Shown: one piece after another, positions 1 to 6,848 of the stretch
Numbering within the stretch: the first letter of the stretch is position 1
Layout: each line of letters opens with the position of its first letter
The notes under the pieces: generated by a model
What the model was told of the DNA's origin: nothing
What the model saw: the letters and a program-made list of their open reading frames with translations, nothing else
Databases searched by the model: none
Assembly (NCBI GenBank): GCA_020445005.1
Contig: JAGRHM010000540.1
Span: forward strand, 1 to 8,509
DNA: 8,509 bases
Direction: 5' to 3'
Source: Candidatus Competibacteraceae bacterium
GTDB taxonomy: Bacteria; Pseudomonadota; Gammaproteobacteria; Competibacterales; Competibacteraceae
Translations under genes and position numbers: made by a program

Positions 1-2091
1 GACCAACCCGCAGTGGCGCTCTTTCAAAATCTTGCTGTTGGAGATAACAGCGAGGCGGCGATCAAGAATTGGGTAAAAACCACCTTCGGCGCTGAATTCT
101 CTCATGTGTATGACGCCAAATCTCCCCTTCCCAGCGGCGTGATCAGCCGCTTCAGCATCGCCAAATACGGCGTCTGGAATCGTTTGGAAACCAAAGAAGG
201 CGACGGTCGTTCACTCTATGCTTTGATTGATCTACCCGGCAAAAAGAACTTGTGGGTGATCAATACCCACCTCTCCCCGGAACCTAAACAGCGCCTGGCG
301 CAAGCCAATGATCTCCTGGAACATATTACTGCCGAGACCTCTCAGGATGACTACCTGGTGGTGGGCGGTCAGTTGAATATCACCGATATCAATGATCCCG
401 CCCTGGAAGTCCTCCAAGCTGTGCTGCAAGTGGAAGGCCCGTTGCTGATCAAACAGGAAGATGGCGACGTCTACGACTGGTTGCTGACCGATGCCGACTT
501 AGCGTCATACCGCTTTGCACAGGCCCAATATGCCCAGAACAAGAGCCGGAAATTGCAAAAAGCGCTCGACCTCGAAAGAATTCGACGCGAGTTGTATCGG
601 TTGATCAAGGACTATCGGATCGACCTCTCCGGCTATTTTCAACCGCCGCCGCCAGTCACGCTGGATAATGCAGTCACGGTCGAAGGCGCAGTCTCGCCAC
701 AGCTTCTACGCAACCACCGCGAGTATCGGTTTACGCCGACGGGGCCGCCGGCTCTGCGCAGTCTACATATTGAGATGGAAAGCGCTGGTCCCGGCGACGC
801 CGATTTGCAACTGGCCTATTGGTCGAACCAGTACAACCAATGGGTCTTCTACGCCAACCAGGCCACGCCCGGCACGAGCAATGAAAGCGTAACGATCACC
901 AATGGCAGTCTGCTGAACCGCGAGTGGCGGATTCTCGTGGAGTACAGCGGCGGTTCGTCGGCCCCTTATCGATTGCGCGCCTTTTCGGTGTACGACTTGC
1001 AACGCTTGCATGGCCTTAATCATCTTACCCGGACAGGAGACATCCCGCCGCCGGGACCGGTCGTCGATGCGCCCCAGCAAAACGTTCAACCGGGCGGCTG
1101 GCAATTCTATGCCCTCGATGTACCGGCGAACGCCGCCGACCTGTTGCTGGAAGTAACGCGCACCGGCGCTGGCGAAGCCGATGTGTATATCCAGAAGGAT
1201 GCGCCGCCCTGGTTTAATAACGCGCTCATCCAGTTGCAGAACAGTAATGTACACACGCTGTCCCTCAACAGCGCCAGCACCCCTCCGTTGAGCGCAGGGA
1301 CCTGGTACTTTGGAGTACATACTCCTGGCCCCCAGGACGCTGACTTTGATCTGAATACGACGCTATCCTGCTGCGCCGGTCCGCCGCCGGTAATCGGCAG
1401 CGATATTCCACTCGCCAATGGCGTACCGCAAACCGGATCGGTCTGGTTTGGGGACTGGCAGTATTACACCCTCACGCTGCCGACGAACGCCACCCACCTG
1501 GAAATAACGCTCACCGGTAATGGACCCGGCGACGCCGACCTCTATTATGGCGGCAGCCAGCCGCCTACCCTGGGAGTTACCACGACCAATAGCCGGCGAC
1601 GCGGCCATTCTCAGGAGTATCTTGCTTACAGCATCGGCTCGCCGTGGGGGCCGCTCCCCGGCCCCTGGCCTCAGTCCGTGTATATCGGCGTCTATGGATA
1701 CAGCGCCGCCGCCTATGCAGTGACCGCTACCTGGTCCGACCCGGTTACCACACAAACGCTACCGGGCGGCGGACAGGTGTTTTCCATGCAAAACTTCTAC
1801 GTGTATGACCTCGATCCTTTGGTCTTCGCCATACAGGTTCCGGCGGGCGCTCTTTATCGCGATCTACGCATCGCTGTGCAAACGCCCGATGATGTCGTGC
1901 TTTACGTGCGGCGGGACAACGCGCCCGACAAACTCAATTTCGATTTCAGCGCCGGCGTGGCCAATGGTCCCGAGATCATCGTTACCCCCGCCACCACGCC
2001 GGCGTTAACTGCCGGGACGTGGTGGTTTGCGGTGTACAGCAATAATGGACGCAGCGACATCACGGAAATTCGCGCCGAGTTGCGCCCGTAA
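1..2091 (+). CDS. EEP-fold protein with four PPC-like domains (5' partial)
   Basis: The frame is open from the first base, so the true start lies left of the window. The GTG at 13 is internal: residues before it (DQPA) continue into VALFQN, which lines up with the opening PDVxxLQE motif of the endonuclease/exonuclease/phosphatase family. Numbering from that GTG, EEP landmarks are SGVISRFSI (41-49), INTHL (83-87), VVGGQLNI (116-123) and YDWLLTD (154-160). The Mg-binding Glu of LQE is Asn, the Asp of GDFN is Gln, and no terminal SDH is visible, so catalysis may be lost. After a PPPPV linker come four beta-sandwich domains of about 100 residues (about 216-326, 350-450, 465-575, 583-690). Each has a GxGDADLYY-like strand (259-266, 385-393, 504-512, 624-632), and two have AGTWYF or AGTWWF, as in bacterial pre-peptidase C-terminal (PPC) domains. 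PPC domains usually occur on exported proteins, so secretion is likely, but the N-terminus is not visible. The partner gene at 2148 follows on the same strand. Confidence 0.8.
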   Translation, partial: DQPAVALFQNLAVGDNSEAAIKNWVKTTFGAEFSHVYDAKSPLPSGVISRFSIAKYGVWNRLETKEGDGRSLYALIDLPGKKNLWVINTHLSPEPKQRLAQANDLLEHITAETSQDDYLVVGGQLNITDINDPALEVLQAVLQVEGPLLIKQEDGDVYDWLLTDADLASYRFAQAQYAQNKSRKLQKALDLERIRRELYRLIKDYRIDLSGYFQPPPPVTLDNAVTVEGAVSPQLLRNHREYRFTPTGPPALRSLHIEMESAGPGDADLQLAYWSNQYNQWVFYANQATPGTSNESVTITNGSLLNREWRILVEYSGGSSAPYRLRAFSVYDLQRLHGLNHLTRTGDIPPPGPVVDAPQQNVQPGGWQFYALDVPANAADLLLEVTRTGAGEADVYIQKDAPPWFNNALIQLQNSNVHTLSLNSASTPPLSAGTWYFGVHTPGPQDADFDLNTTLSCCAGPPPVIGSDIPLANGVPQTGSVWFGDWQYYTLTLPTNATHLEITLTGNGPGDADLYYGGSQPPTLGVTTTNSRRRGHSQEYLAYSIGSPWGPLPGPWPQSVYIGVYGYSAAAYAVTATWSDPVTTQTLPGGGQVFSMQNFYVYDLDPLVFAIQVPAGALYRDLRIAVQTPDDVVLYVRRDNAPDKLNFDFSAGVANGPEIIVTPATTPALTAGTWWFAVYSNNGRSDITEIRAELRP

Positions 2092-2115
2092 TACTCTCTA
2101 TCCATTTGACGATCG

Positions 2116-2133
2116 GGTCCGAGCGATCGGACC
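2116..2133 (+). promoter_or_regulatory. Hairpin with GNRA tetraloop abutting a ribosome binding site
   Basis: GGTCCGA (2116-2122), loop GCGA (2123-2126) and TCGGACC (2127-2133) form a perfect 7-bp stem, extendable by one G-U pair. The loop fits the stable GNRA class. The Shine-Dalgarno AAGGAG at 2136-2141 starts two bases past the stem, followed by a 6-base spacer to ATG 2148. There is no T-run, so it is not a standard terminator. It could tune translation of the downstream gene or protect a processed mRNA end. The structure is seen in the sequence; the role is inferred. Confidence 0.5.
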
Positions 2134-2147
2134 TTAAGGAGATTCTC

Positions 2148-2825
2148 ATGAAACTTTTCGGCCACGAAGCGCTGAGCAGGGAGGCGCTCGCCCAATTCAT
2201 CAAGGGCTTACCCCCCAATCTTAAATTTCTCGGTCCTTTACTGACTGAATATACGGTTCATCATGCGCTTAATCGGGATGTGCTCGATGTGATCACCGCC
2301 GGACATTGGCGTTCGGGTGGACAAAAACATCACTTCATGCGGGCTGATGGTCAAAGCGAGCGACAGGCTTACGAATTGGGCAAGCGGTGGGTTGCCAGCA
2401 ACGGCAAAGAAGCCGCCATCAGCTTACGCAAACTGTTTAAGGCCGGCTCAACCCGAAACTTTAATCAGAACTTCGTCGCTGGACCGCTGGGGTATGCTTT
2501 TCATGCGCTTCAGGATTCGTATGCTCCAGCCCATGTGACCCGCACGAAAAGAGAGATGGATTTCGTAATCACCCGCATTCATGTCTATGATGAAAAAAAT
2601 AAGACGGCGCATGGTTCATGGCCTGGCCACGACGAACTGGATCAAAAAGCGTCGGTCAACTGGCGGAACCCTTTAGGCCAGGAAGCGGTAGCCGCCTGTC
2701 GCGAGCTGGCTAAGATCGTGGTCGTCTCGGCGCTGGAAAAGACCGATACCGGTTTTGAACGACGCTGGACCAGTCTCTGGCAGACCTTTGTTTCGGTTTT
2801 TCTGCTGGAACGACTCAGTGTATAG
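2148..2825 (+). CDS. Zinc-dependent phospholipase C / S1-P1 nuclease-like protein
   Basis: A 225-aa protein. ATG 2148 is chosen because AAGGAG lies 6 bases upstream; a longer TTG-started frame from 2106 would translate through the hairpin. Residues 115-129 hold HALQDSYAPAH, giving H119-x3-D123-x5-H129, the same spacing as the H118/D122/H128 zinc ligands of Bacillus cereus phospholipase C. HHF at 61-63 matches the earlier zinc histidine (H69 in B. cereus PLC), with D47 a candidate for D55. H161-x3-D165 resembles the last H-x3-E pair. The family hydrolyses phosphodiester or phosphomonoester bonds in phospholipids or nucleic acids using three zinc ions. Unlike typical members it begins MKLFGHEALS, with no signal peptide and no free Trp or His N-terminus, so it is either cytosolic or exported by another route. 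It lies 56 bp after the EEP-PPC gene, probably co-transcribed. The fold is fairly secure; the substrate is unknown. Confidence 0.72.
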   Translation: MKLFGHEALSREALAQFIKGLPPNLKFLGPLLTEYTVHHALNRDVLDVITAGHWRSGGQKHHFMRADGQSERQAYELGKRWVASNGKEAAISLRKLFKAGSTRNFNQNFVAGPLGYAFHALQDSYAPAHVTRTKREMDFVITRIHVYDEKNKTAHGSWPGHDELDQKASVNWRNPLGQEAVAACRELAKIVVVSALEKTDTGFERRWTSLWQTFVSVFLLERLSV

Positions 2826-2867
2826 CCGCTCATGTCAGTTGTGGAGACCACTGCCATTAACTTAAGC

Positions 2868-2884
2868 GGTGCACAATGCGCACC
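2868..2884. repeat. REP-like imperfect palindrome between convergent genes
   Basis: GGTGCACAATGCGCACC is a 17-base palindrome with one mismatch around a central A, followed by CTACAC. It lies 42 bases after the phospholipase-like gene, in the 242-bp gap between convergent genes. It resembles extragenic palindromes dispersed in proteobacterial genomes and might act as a bidirectional transcription barrier. It has no T-run, and its copy number in the genome is unknown from this window. Confidence 0.35.
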
Positions 2885-3033
2885 CTACACCCTCTGCTTA
2901 CTGCGCCTACCTGCCGAGAGTCATGAGTCTGTTATAACCTTTGCGTAGTTTGCCGATCGCCGCTTTTTACTATTGAATGAAGAGGCCATGAAAGCTATGC
3001 CCTAATCCACCCTACACAGAATTTAGCAGCCCT

Positions 3034-3056
3034 GCCTTTTTCAAAGGGGGGAGGCC
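3034..3056 (-). repeat. C-rich hairpin-forming repeat-like stretch downstream of the zinc-ribbon gene
   Basis: On the minus strand a run of C residues leads into CCTTT-GAA-AAAGG, a 5-bp stem with a 3-base loop. A 2x2 internal mismatch is followed by further C-G pairs. It lies 11-34 bases past the zinc-ribbon stop and could act as a weak terminator for that gene, although no U-run follows. A similar C-run plus CCTTTGCTAAAGG occurs at 7264-7297, which suggests a dispersed element. Confidence 0.3.
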
Positions 3057-3067
3057 CCACAACAGCG

Positions 3068-3574
3068 TCATTCAACATAAGCGCCGATTGCAGGTTGTGA
3101 CGTTTTGGATGAGAAACACTGAGGACAATCGTCATCATCAGGGTCATGCAATTGATTGCATTCATCGCAAATCCAAAGCGAGCTTTCGCCATCGGGCAGG
3201 GCATAGCGATTATGGTGACCACACGACTCAAGCCAGTTCAAGCTATCAAAGGAAGGGCCTTTCTCGGTACTAAAAATCTGCGCGAGCTGTGCATCATTCA
3301 GCCCCAAAATCTCTTTTGCGCCGGCTTCCAGCCAGAGGATAAAGCGCCGCCGGCGTTCAAGCGACATTGTTCTAAAGGCGCTTCGCGACTGTTGCGCACG
3401 CATTTCTTCGACCGATAGCGTACTAACACACTCTTGAAGCCGGATCACCACCGCCGCCAAGGCGCGGTCGTTGTGATGGGCATTCTCATCGTCAGATAGC
3501 GTATCCAGTGCGGCGCGGGTCGCCGATAGAGCAACATCAAGGTGAGAAATGATTGCAGTAAGATCAGTCTGCAT
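3068..3574 (-). CDS. Uncharacterised protein with C-terminal four-cysteine zinc ribbon
   Basis: I do not recognise this as a named family. The ATG at 3574 (168 aa) is preferred because AGGA lies 9 bases upstream; the longer ATG at 3613 has no visible ribosome binding site. Numbered from the longer start, the N-terminal half (14-112) is predicted helical, with a basic patch SLERRRRFILWLEAG at 84-98. The C-terminus contains WICDEC (147-152) and CPQC (163-166), a C-x2-C-x10-C-x2-C zinc ribbon of rubredoxin-like spacing. The intervening loop is very acidic (DPDDDD). Such ribbons mediate protein or nucleic-acid contacts or give structural stability. It lies 153 bp downstream of the CHAT gene on the same strand, but the gap and the operator-like repeats in it suggest separate transcription. 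It converges with the phospholipase-like gene. Reality of the ORF is supported by the clean zinc motif; function is unknown. Confidence 0.62.
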   Translation of the reverse strand: MQTDLTAIISHLDVALSATRAALDTLSDDENAHHNDRALAAVVIRLQECVSTLSVEEMRAQQSRSAFRTMSLERRRRFILWLEAGAKEILGLNDAQLAQIFSTEKGPSFDSLNWLESCGHHNRYALPDGESSLWICDECNQLHDPDDDDCPQCFSSKTSQPAIGAYVE

Positions 3575-3650
3575 TTTAGCGATTCCTGTTGAGACCCAGT
3601 CGGGGCAAGTCATACAAGAAAGACGCCAAGATTGGATTTATGCCAGGGTA

Positions 3651-3668
3651 TTACGTTTTTTTACGTAA
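3651..3668. promoter_or_regulatory. TTACGT direct and inverted repeat, candidate operator
   Basis: TTACGT at 3651-3656 and ACGTAA at 3663-3668 form a perfect inverted repeat with a 6-T spacer. TTACGT also recurs at 3661-3666, exactly 10 bases after the first, so both copies face the same side of the helix; TTACGTAA (3661-3668) is itself palindromic. It lies about 77-94 bases upstream of the preferred zinc-ribbon start, in the 153-bp gap after the CHAT gene. This placement suits regulator binding, but no factor can be named. No convincing -35/-10 pair was found beside it. Confidence 0.35.
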
Positions 3669-3727
3669 ATTCTTGCGGTTACCTAAGATTATCGAAGGTC
3701 TCATCCTGCGTTGAGTTCAACAACATT

Positions 3728-5173
3728 TCACTGGGGGATGATCGACTCCACCCACACTAGCGGGTCGCGCCCGCCGAGTCGCTGTTCGGCCGCCGCAACC
3801 GCTTGAGCGAGAATGGCTTCCGCGCTCTGCTCGAACTGCTCCCAGACATCAGCCGGAATTTCCTGCCGGACCCGCTCCAGCCAAGAGCGATAACGCTCAA
3901 TTTTGTTCTGATCCTGGATGGCCACCGCCAATTGCTGGTGCAGCGCCACCGCCGCCAGCGCCGCCTCCATTTCCTCTGCGTTCCCTAGCAATGAGGTTTG
4001 CAGTTCCAGGTTGATCAACTGCCCAAAGCGGTCGTCGATGGCGCGACCGATTTGCCGCGACCGTTCGGCGAGCGCCAGCGCCTGATCGGTATGGCCTACC
4101 GTCGCTGCAGTGCGGGCTAGATAGCCGAACGCGGCCTGTTCGCCCAGGCCGTCCCGAATTTCCTGGAAAACCGCGAGCACGTCCAGAAACCGACCGAACG
4201 CGGCCGCCAGCTCGTTTCGGGCCAGCAGCAACCGCCCCAGACTTTGCAGGCAGTTGGCTTCGCCTAGGCGGGCCTGGATGGCGCGGAAGAGGGGCAGAGC
4301 GGCTTGGTAGTGCCGGTCGGCGGCGGCCAGGTCGGCCTGCCGCAGCGCCAGATCGCCCAGCGCTTTCTGGCAGTTGGCTTCGCCCAGGTGGTCCTGGATG
4401 GCGCGGTAGAGGGGCAGAGCGGCTTGGTAGTGCCGGTCGGCGGCGGCCAGGTCGGCCTGCCGCAGCGCCAGATCGCCCAGCGCTTGTAGGCAGTTGGCTT
4501 CGCCGCCGCGATCCCCCTGCCGTTCGGCGTCGCGCAGTCCTCGTCCCGCCAGCGTTGCCCAGCTTTCCAGGCGATCAAGCAAATTCAGCAGGTTCTTCCC
4601 GGCGCTCGCAATCTGCGCCAGCGCCGAACCTCCCGGCGATCGTGTCTCCCATGCGACGACCCAGCCGCTCAACGCCAGCAGCGTGTCTTCCTCCAGCAGC
4701 CAGCGTTCCGTCCACACCGGCGACTGATCGCGAATAAGACCCTCATTGCATTGCTCGATGTAATCCGCATACGCTGGCAGCGCCCGGGCGAAATACGTAT
4801 CGTGCGCCAGCGCCGCCCGTTGCCGCCGGTGTTCGGCGTACCAGTGCAGCGGCACCGGGTAGAACGTCCGCTCCCGATTCCATTCCAGCAGGTGATAGCG
4901 GTACAGATGATCGAGCGCCAGGCTGTCCGGTCCGCCGGTCACCGCCAGCGCCACCGGTTCCGGCAGCCCGGCAGGAAACAACGACAGCGCCAGAAACGCT
5001 TCCGCTGCGTCCGGATGTCGCCGCCCGAGCACGTCGAAGGAAAAGTCGATGGACGCCACCAGACTGCGTATGCGGTCCTGACTGGCGGACGACAGCGAGT
5101 CGAACACGTCCGCCCGCCCGATCAACGCCGGGTCGGCGATAGCCTGGGCTTTCAGTCGTTCCAGCCGCTCCAC
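3728..5173 (-). CDS. C-terminal part of split CHAT-STAND protein: winged helix and TPR repeats
   Basis: This frame is open from a TAG at 5276-5278 down to TGA at 3728. The GTG at 5173 is only the first start-like codon and has no special ribosome binding site, so this is best read as the displaced second half of the gene starting at 6821. Residues 58-80 (AFLALSLFPAGLPEPVALAV) are typical of the winged-helix region after an NB-ARC/STAND NTPase, followed by LYRYHLLEW (90-98). From about 183 to 380 there are TPR-type helical hairpins of 40 residues. Two of them (221-260 and 261-300) are nearly identical (GDLALRQADLAAADRHYQ). More degenerate helical repeats continue to about 430. TPRs form a superhelical surface that senses ligands or partner proteins. 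If restored, these 481 residues would be about 550-1030 of a single protein. The C-terminus is intact with a normal stop, which suggests a recent mutation or a sequencing or assembly error rather than old decay. Confidence 0.75.
   Translation of the reverse strand: MERLERLKAQAIADPALIGRADVFDSLSSASQDRIRSLVASIDFSFDVLGRRHPDAAEAFLALSLFPAGLPEPVALAVTGGPDSLALDHLYRYHLLEWNRERTFYPVPLHWYAEHRRQRAALAHDTYFARALPAYADYIEQCNEGLIRDQSPVWTERWLLEEDTLLALSGWVVAWETRSPGGSALAQIASAGKNLLNLLDRLESWATLAGRGLRDAERQGDRGGEANCLQALGDLALRQADLAAADRHYQAALPLYRAIQDHLGEANCQKALGDLALRQADLAAADRHYQAALPLFRAIQARLGEANCLQSLGRLLLARNELAAAFGRFLDVLAVFQEIRDGLGEQAAFGYLARTAATVGHTDQALALAERSRQIGRAIDDRFGQLINLELQTSLLGNAEEMEAALAAVALHQQLAVAIQDQNKIERYRSWLERVRQEIPADVWEQFEQSAEAILAQAVAAAEQRLGGRDPLVWVESIIPQ
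4261..4500 (-). repeat. Two 120-bp tandem repeats encoding TPR units
   Basis: Bases 4261-4380 and 4381-4500 are direct tandem copies with 7 differences in 120 positions, including an identical run of 78 bases. Each encodes one 40-residue TPR hairpin. Shorter similarity (CAGTTGGCTTCGCC-like) continues at the edge of the next unit near 4250. The near identity points to recent duplication or gene conversion, as expected in a sensor domain whose repeat number can change. Confidence 0.85.
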
Positions 5174-6821
5174 GATCCGCGACAGCGACGGGTTGCGCCC
5201 CTCGAAGTGATGCGATACTAGCCTCCGCCGACAGCGCCGGGATATCGACCTGTATTTCCCGCTCCTGCGTGCTCCCTACCGGCCAGCGGGTCGTCAGCAA
5301 CACGGCCAGCTCCGGCGCGCCCGCCAGCCATGCGTTTAACTGCTCGCGGAACGCGCTTTGACCGTGCTCGTCCGCCATCATGTCCTCGGTGTTGTCCAGC
5401 AGCAGCAGCGTCGCCGGCTCCGCCGCCAGCGCGCCGGCCAGCGCTTCATCGGTTTCCGGCGGCTTTTCCAGACCCAGCCGGGCACCGATCAGCCCGCGCA
5501 GAATCCCCGGATTGAAAGTCCGCTCGATCTTGCAGAACACCAGCCGTCGTCGGAAACCCTCTGCCAGCAACCGACGGGTCGCTTCCAGTCCCAGTTCGGT
5601 CTTGCCGATGCCCGGCAGCCCGACGATGGACACCAGTCGATGCCCGCGCAGCTTGCCGAGAATCTCCGCCATCTCCTGCGGCCGCTCCAGAAAGGTCGTG
5701 CGCCGCGGCGGCAGCGCCACCGTCGCCACCGGCGCCGGGCGCGGTTCGGCAAGCACCGGCGGCCGACCCAGAAACACCGGTACGCTCCAGGCGCCGGTCC
5801 CATTCTGATACGCCTTCACGCGGGCGCGGGCCAGCGCGGCGGCTGGATCTTGTCGCTGATGCAACAGCAATTCGTAGAACTGCCCGACCAGCAGCGCGCT
5901 GCCCCGCACTGGTAGATTGGCCTGGGTCGCCACCACCGCCGGCAGATCGGCCCCGCTCGGCGCGAGCAACTGTTGCGCCACGCCGGACAGCATGTGCGCC
6001 GTTACCTGTGCCGTCCGGCAGGAGCACAGAAACGCCAACTGGACGTTGCGGCACTGTAACTCGTTCGCCAGCCGTTGTGCATCCACCAGATCGAGTTCGC
6101 CCTGCGCTCCGTGCAGCGCGATGCCGCCCAGATCCTCATCATGGAAACCGTGCGCCAGGATATGCACGAAGTGGCAGGGCATGGTGGTGAGTGCCCGGCC
6201 GATGCCAGTGAGACTCGCCTGCGGGCACACGGTCAGGCGGTCGCCGAACAGCCCGCGCAACGCCTCCTCGTGCGGCGTGGGATCGAACGGATCGCCCGCG
6301 CCCGGCGGGCAGGCCCAGGCGAACAGCAGCCGGGGTTGCGGTAGATGCTCGAAGGCGCGCGGCGGCATGCGCGCGAAGCAACGCTTCACCGCGCTGCCGG
6401 GACGGGCGAACAGGAAGCCGGCGTCGTCATGGAGCAGTTCCAGCGGCAGCCGCGCCAGCCGTTCCGTACCGGGACCGAAGATCACGGTCAACGCTAGCGG
6501 TTGCCCCGCCGCGCTGCTGGCGCTATGGATGCCCTGCCAGGTCTCCCACATTGCGGCGTTCCCGAACAGCGTCGCGAACAGATGCCGGCCGAACGCCTGA
6601 TGCTGGGCATCGCCGGTGTCGTTGCTGACGTAGGCGCGCTGGAACTCATCCCAGGTTTTGCCGTCCGGCAGGGGCAGAACCGCGTTCAAATTCAGTTCCA
6701 GCGCGCCCTGATGGCCCTGGTTGTCGCGCAGGATCAACTGGACCCAGTGGCGGATCGAACTGTCGTCGAGATTGGCATCCAGAAAAATCGGATACGGTTC
6801 GACCGGTGCGAACTGGTTCAT
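4743..6821 (-). CDS. CHAT protease - STAND NTPase, N-terminal part of a frameshifted gene
   Basis: ATG 6821 has AGGG about 8 bases upstream and starts 27 bp after the 97-aa gene. Residues 80-350 form a CHAT (caspase HetF-associated with TPRs) peptidase domain: ARLPLELLHD (123-132), catalytic His in HILAHG (H224) and catalytic Cys in FLCSCRT (C268; C266 is the alternative). A Pro-rich linker (353-372) leads to a STAND/NB-ARC NTPase with Walker A GLPGIGKT (401-408), Walker B LLLLD (D476) and LLTTRW (508-513). Homology ends near residue 535-541. Beyond it the frame runs on to 4743 with low-complexity Gly/Ala/Arg sequence that resembles no domain, while the winged-helix and TPR parts appear in the neighbouring frame. 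The genuine portion is therefore 6821 to about 5200. In this class, sensing by TPRs triggers NTP-dependent oligomerisation and protease activation; members occur in antiphage and programmed-death systems. The specific target is not known. Confidence 0.85.
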   Translation of the reverse strand: MNQFAPVEPYPIFLDANLDDSSIRHWVQLILRDNQGHQGALELNLNAVLPLPDGKTWDEFQRAYVSNDTGDAQHQAFGRHLFATLFGNAAMWETWQGIHSASSAAGQPLALTVIFGPGTERLARLPLELLHDDAGFLFARPGSAVKRCFARMPPRAFEHLPQPRLLFAWACPPGAGDPFDPTPHEEALRGLFGDRLTVCPQASLTGIGRALTTMPCHFVHILAHGFHDEDLGGIALHGAQGELDLVDAQRLANELQCRNVQLAFLCSCRTAQVTAHMLSGVAQQLLAPSGADLPAVVATQANLPVRGSALLVGQFYELLLHQRQDPAAALARARVKAYQNGTGAWSVPVFLGRPPVLAEPRPAPVATVALPPRRTTFLERPQEMAEILGKLRGHRLVSIVGLPGIGKTELGLEATRRLLAEGFRRRLVFCKIERTFNPGILRGLIGARLGLEKPPETDEALAGALAAEPATLLLLDNTEDMMADEHGQSAFREQLNAWLAGAPELAVLLTTRWPVGSTQEREIQVDIPALSAEASIASLRGAQPVAVADRGAAGTTESPGYRRPGVDRAGGRVRLAVVRQSGPHTQSGGVHRLFLRRARAATSGRSGSVSGAVVVSCRAAGTGGAGGDRRTGQPGARSSVPLSPAGMESGADVLPGAAALVRRTPAATGGAGARYVFRPGAASVCGLHRAMQ
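5198..5201 (-). other. Probable frameshift site (GGGG run) in the CHAT-STAND-TPR gene
   Basis: Frame 1 (from ATG 6821) is meaningful down to about here, and frame 2 is meaningful from here to 3728. A net +1 shift is required somewhere between 5275 (just inside the frame-2 upstream stop at 5276-5278) and about 5173. Removing one G from this four-G run joins the frames as EASIASLRGRNPSLSRIVERL and gives one protein of about 1,030 aa. The exact base is an inference; the need for a shift is directly seen. Confidence 0.6.
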
Positions 6822-6848
6822 GGGATACCCTGCCGTCGGGTGGGAGAA

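Noticed and set aside
763..1755. Minus-strand frames opposite the PPC domains
   Set aside because: No recognisable domains; opposite a frame with repeated PPC motifs.
2995..3231. Small minus-strand frame of 78 aa overlapping the end of the zinc-ribbon gene
   Set aside because: It overlaps the zinc-ribbon coding end and a repeat-like stretch, with no ribosome binding site or domain.
4261..4500. CRISPR-like or intergenic tandem array
   Set aside because: The repeats are 120-bp coding units that translate as TPR hairpins in frame; no spacers.
4743..5198. C-terminal tail of the frame starting at 6821 (Gly/Ala/Arg-rich) as a real domain
   Set aside because: It is antisense-frame-like low-complexity sequence overlying the winged-helix coding frame; it stays open only because stops are rare at this GC content.
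5198..5201. Programmed ribosomal frameshifting in the CHAT gene
   Set aside because: No slippery heptamer with a downstream stem or stimulatory Shine-Dalgarno was evident, and the family is normally one continuous frame; a mutation or base error is simpler.
5358..6600. Plus-strand frames opposite the CHAT/NTPase region
   Set aside because: Arg/Pro/Ser/Gln-rich translations with no motifs, complementary to the well-supported minus-strand protein; GC-driven shadows.
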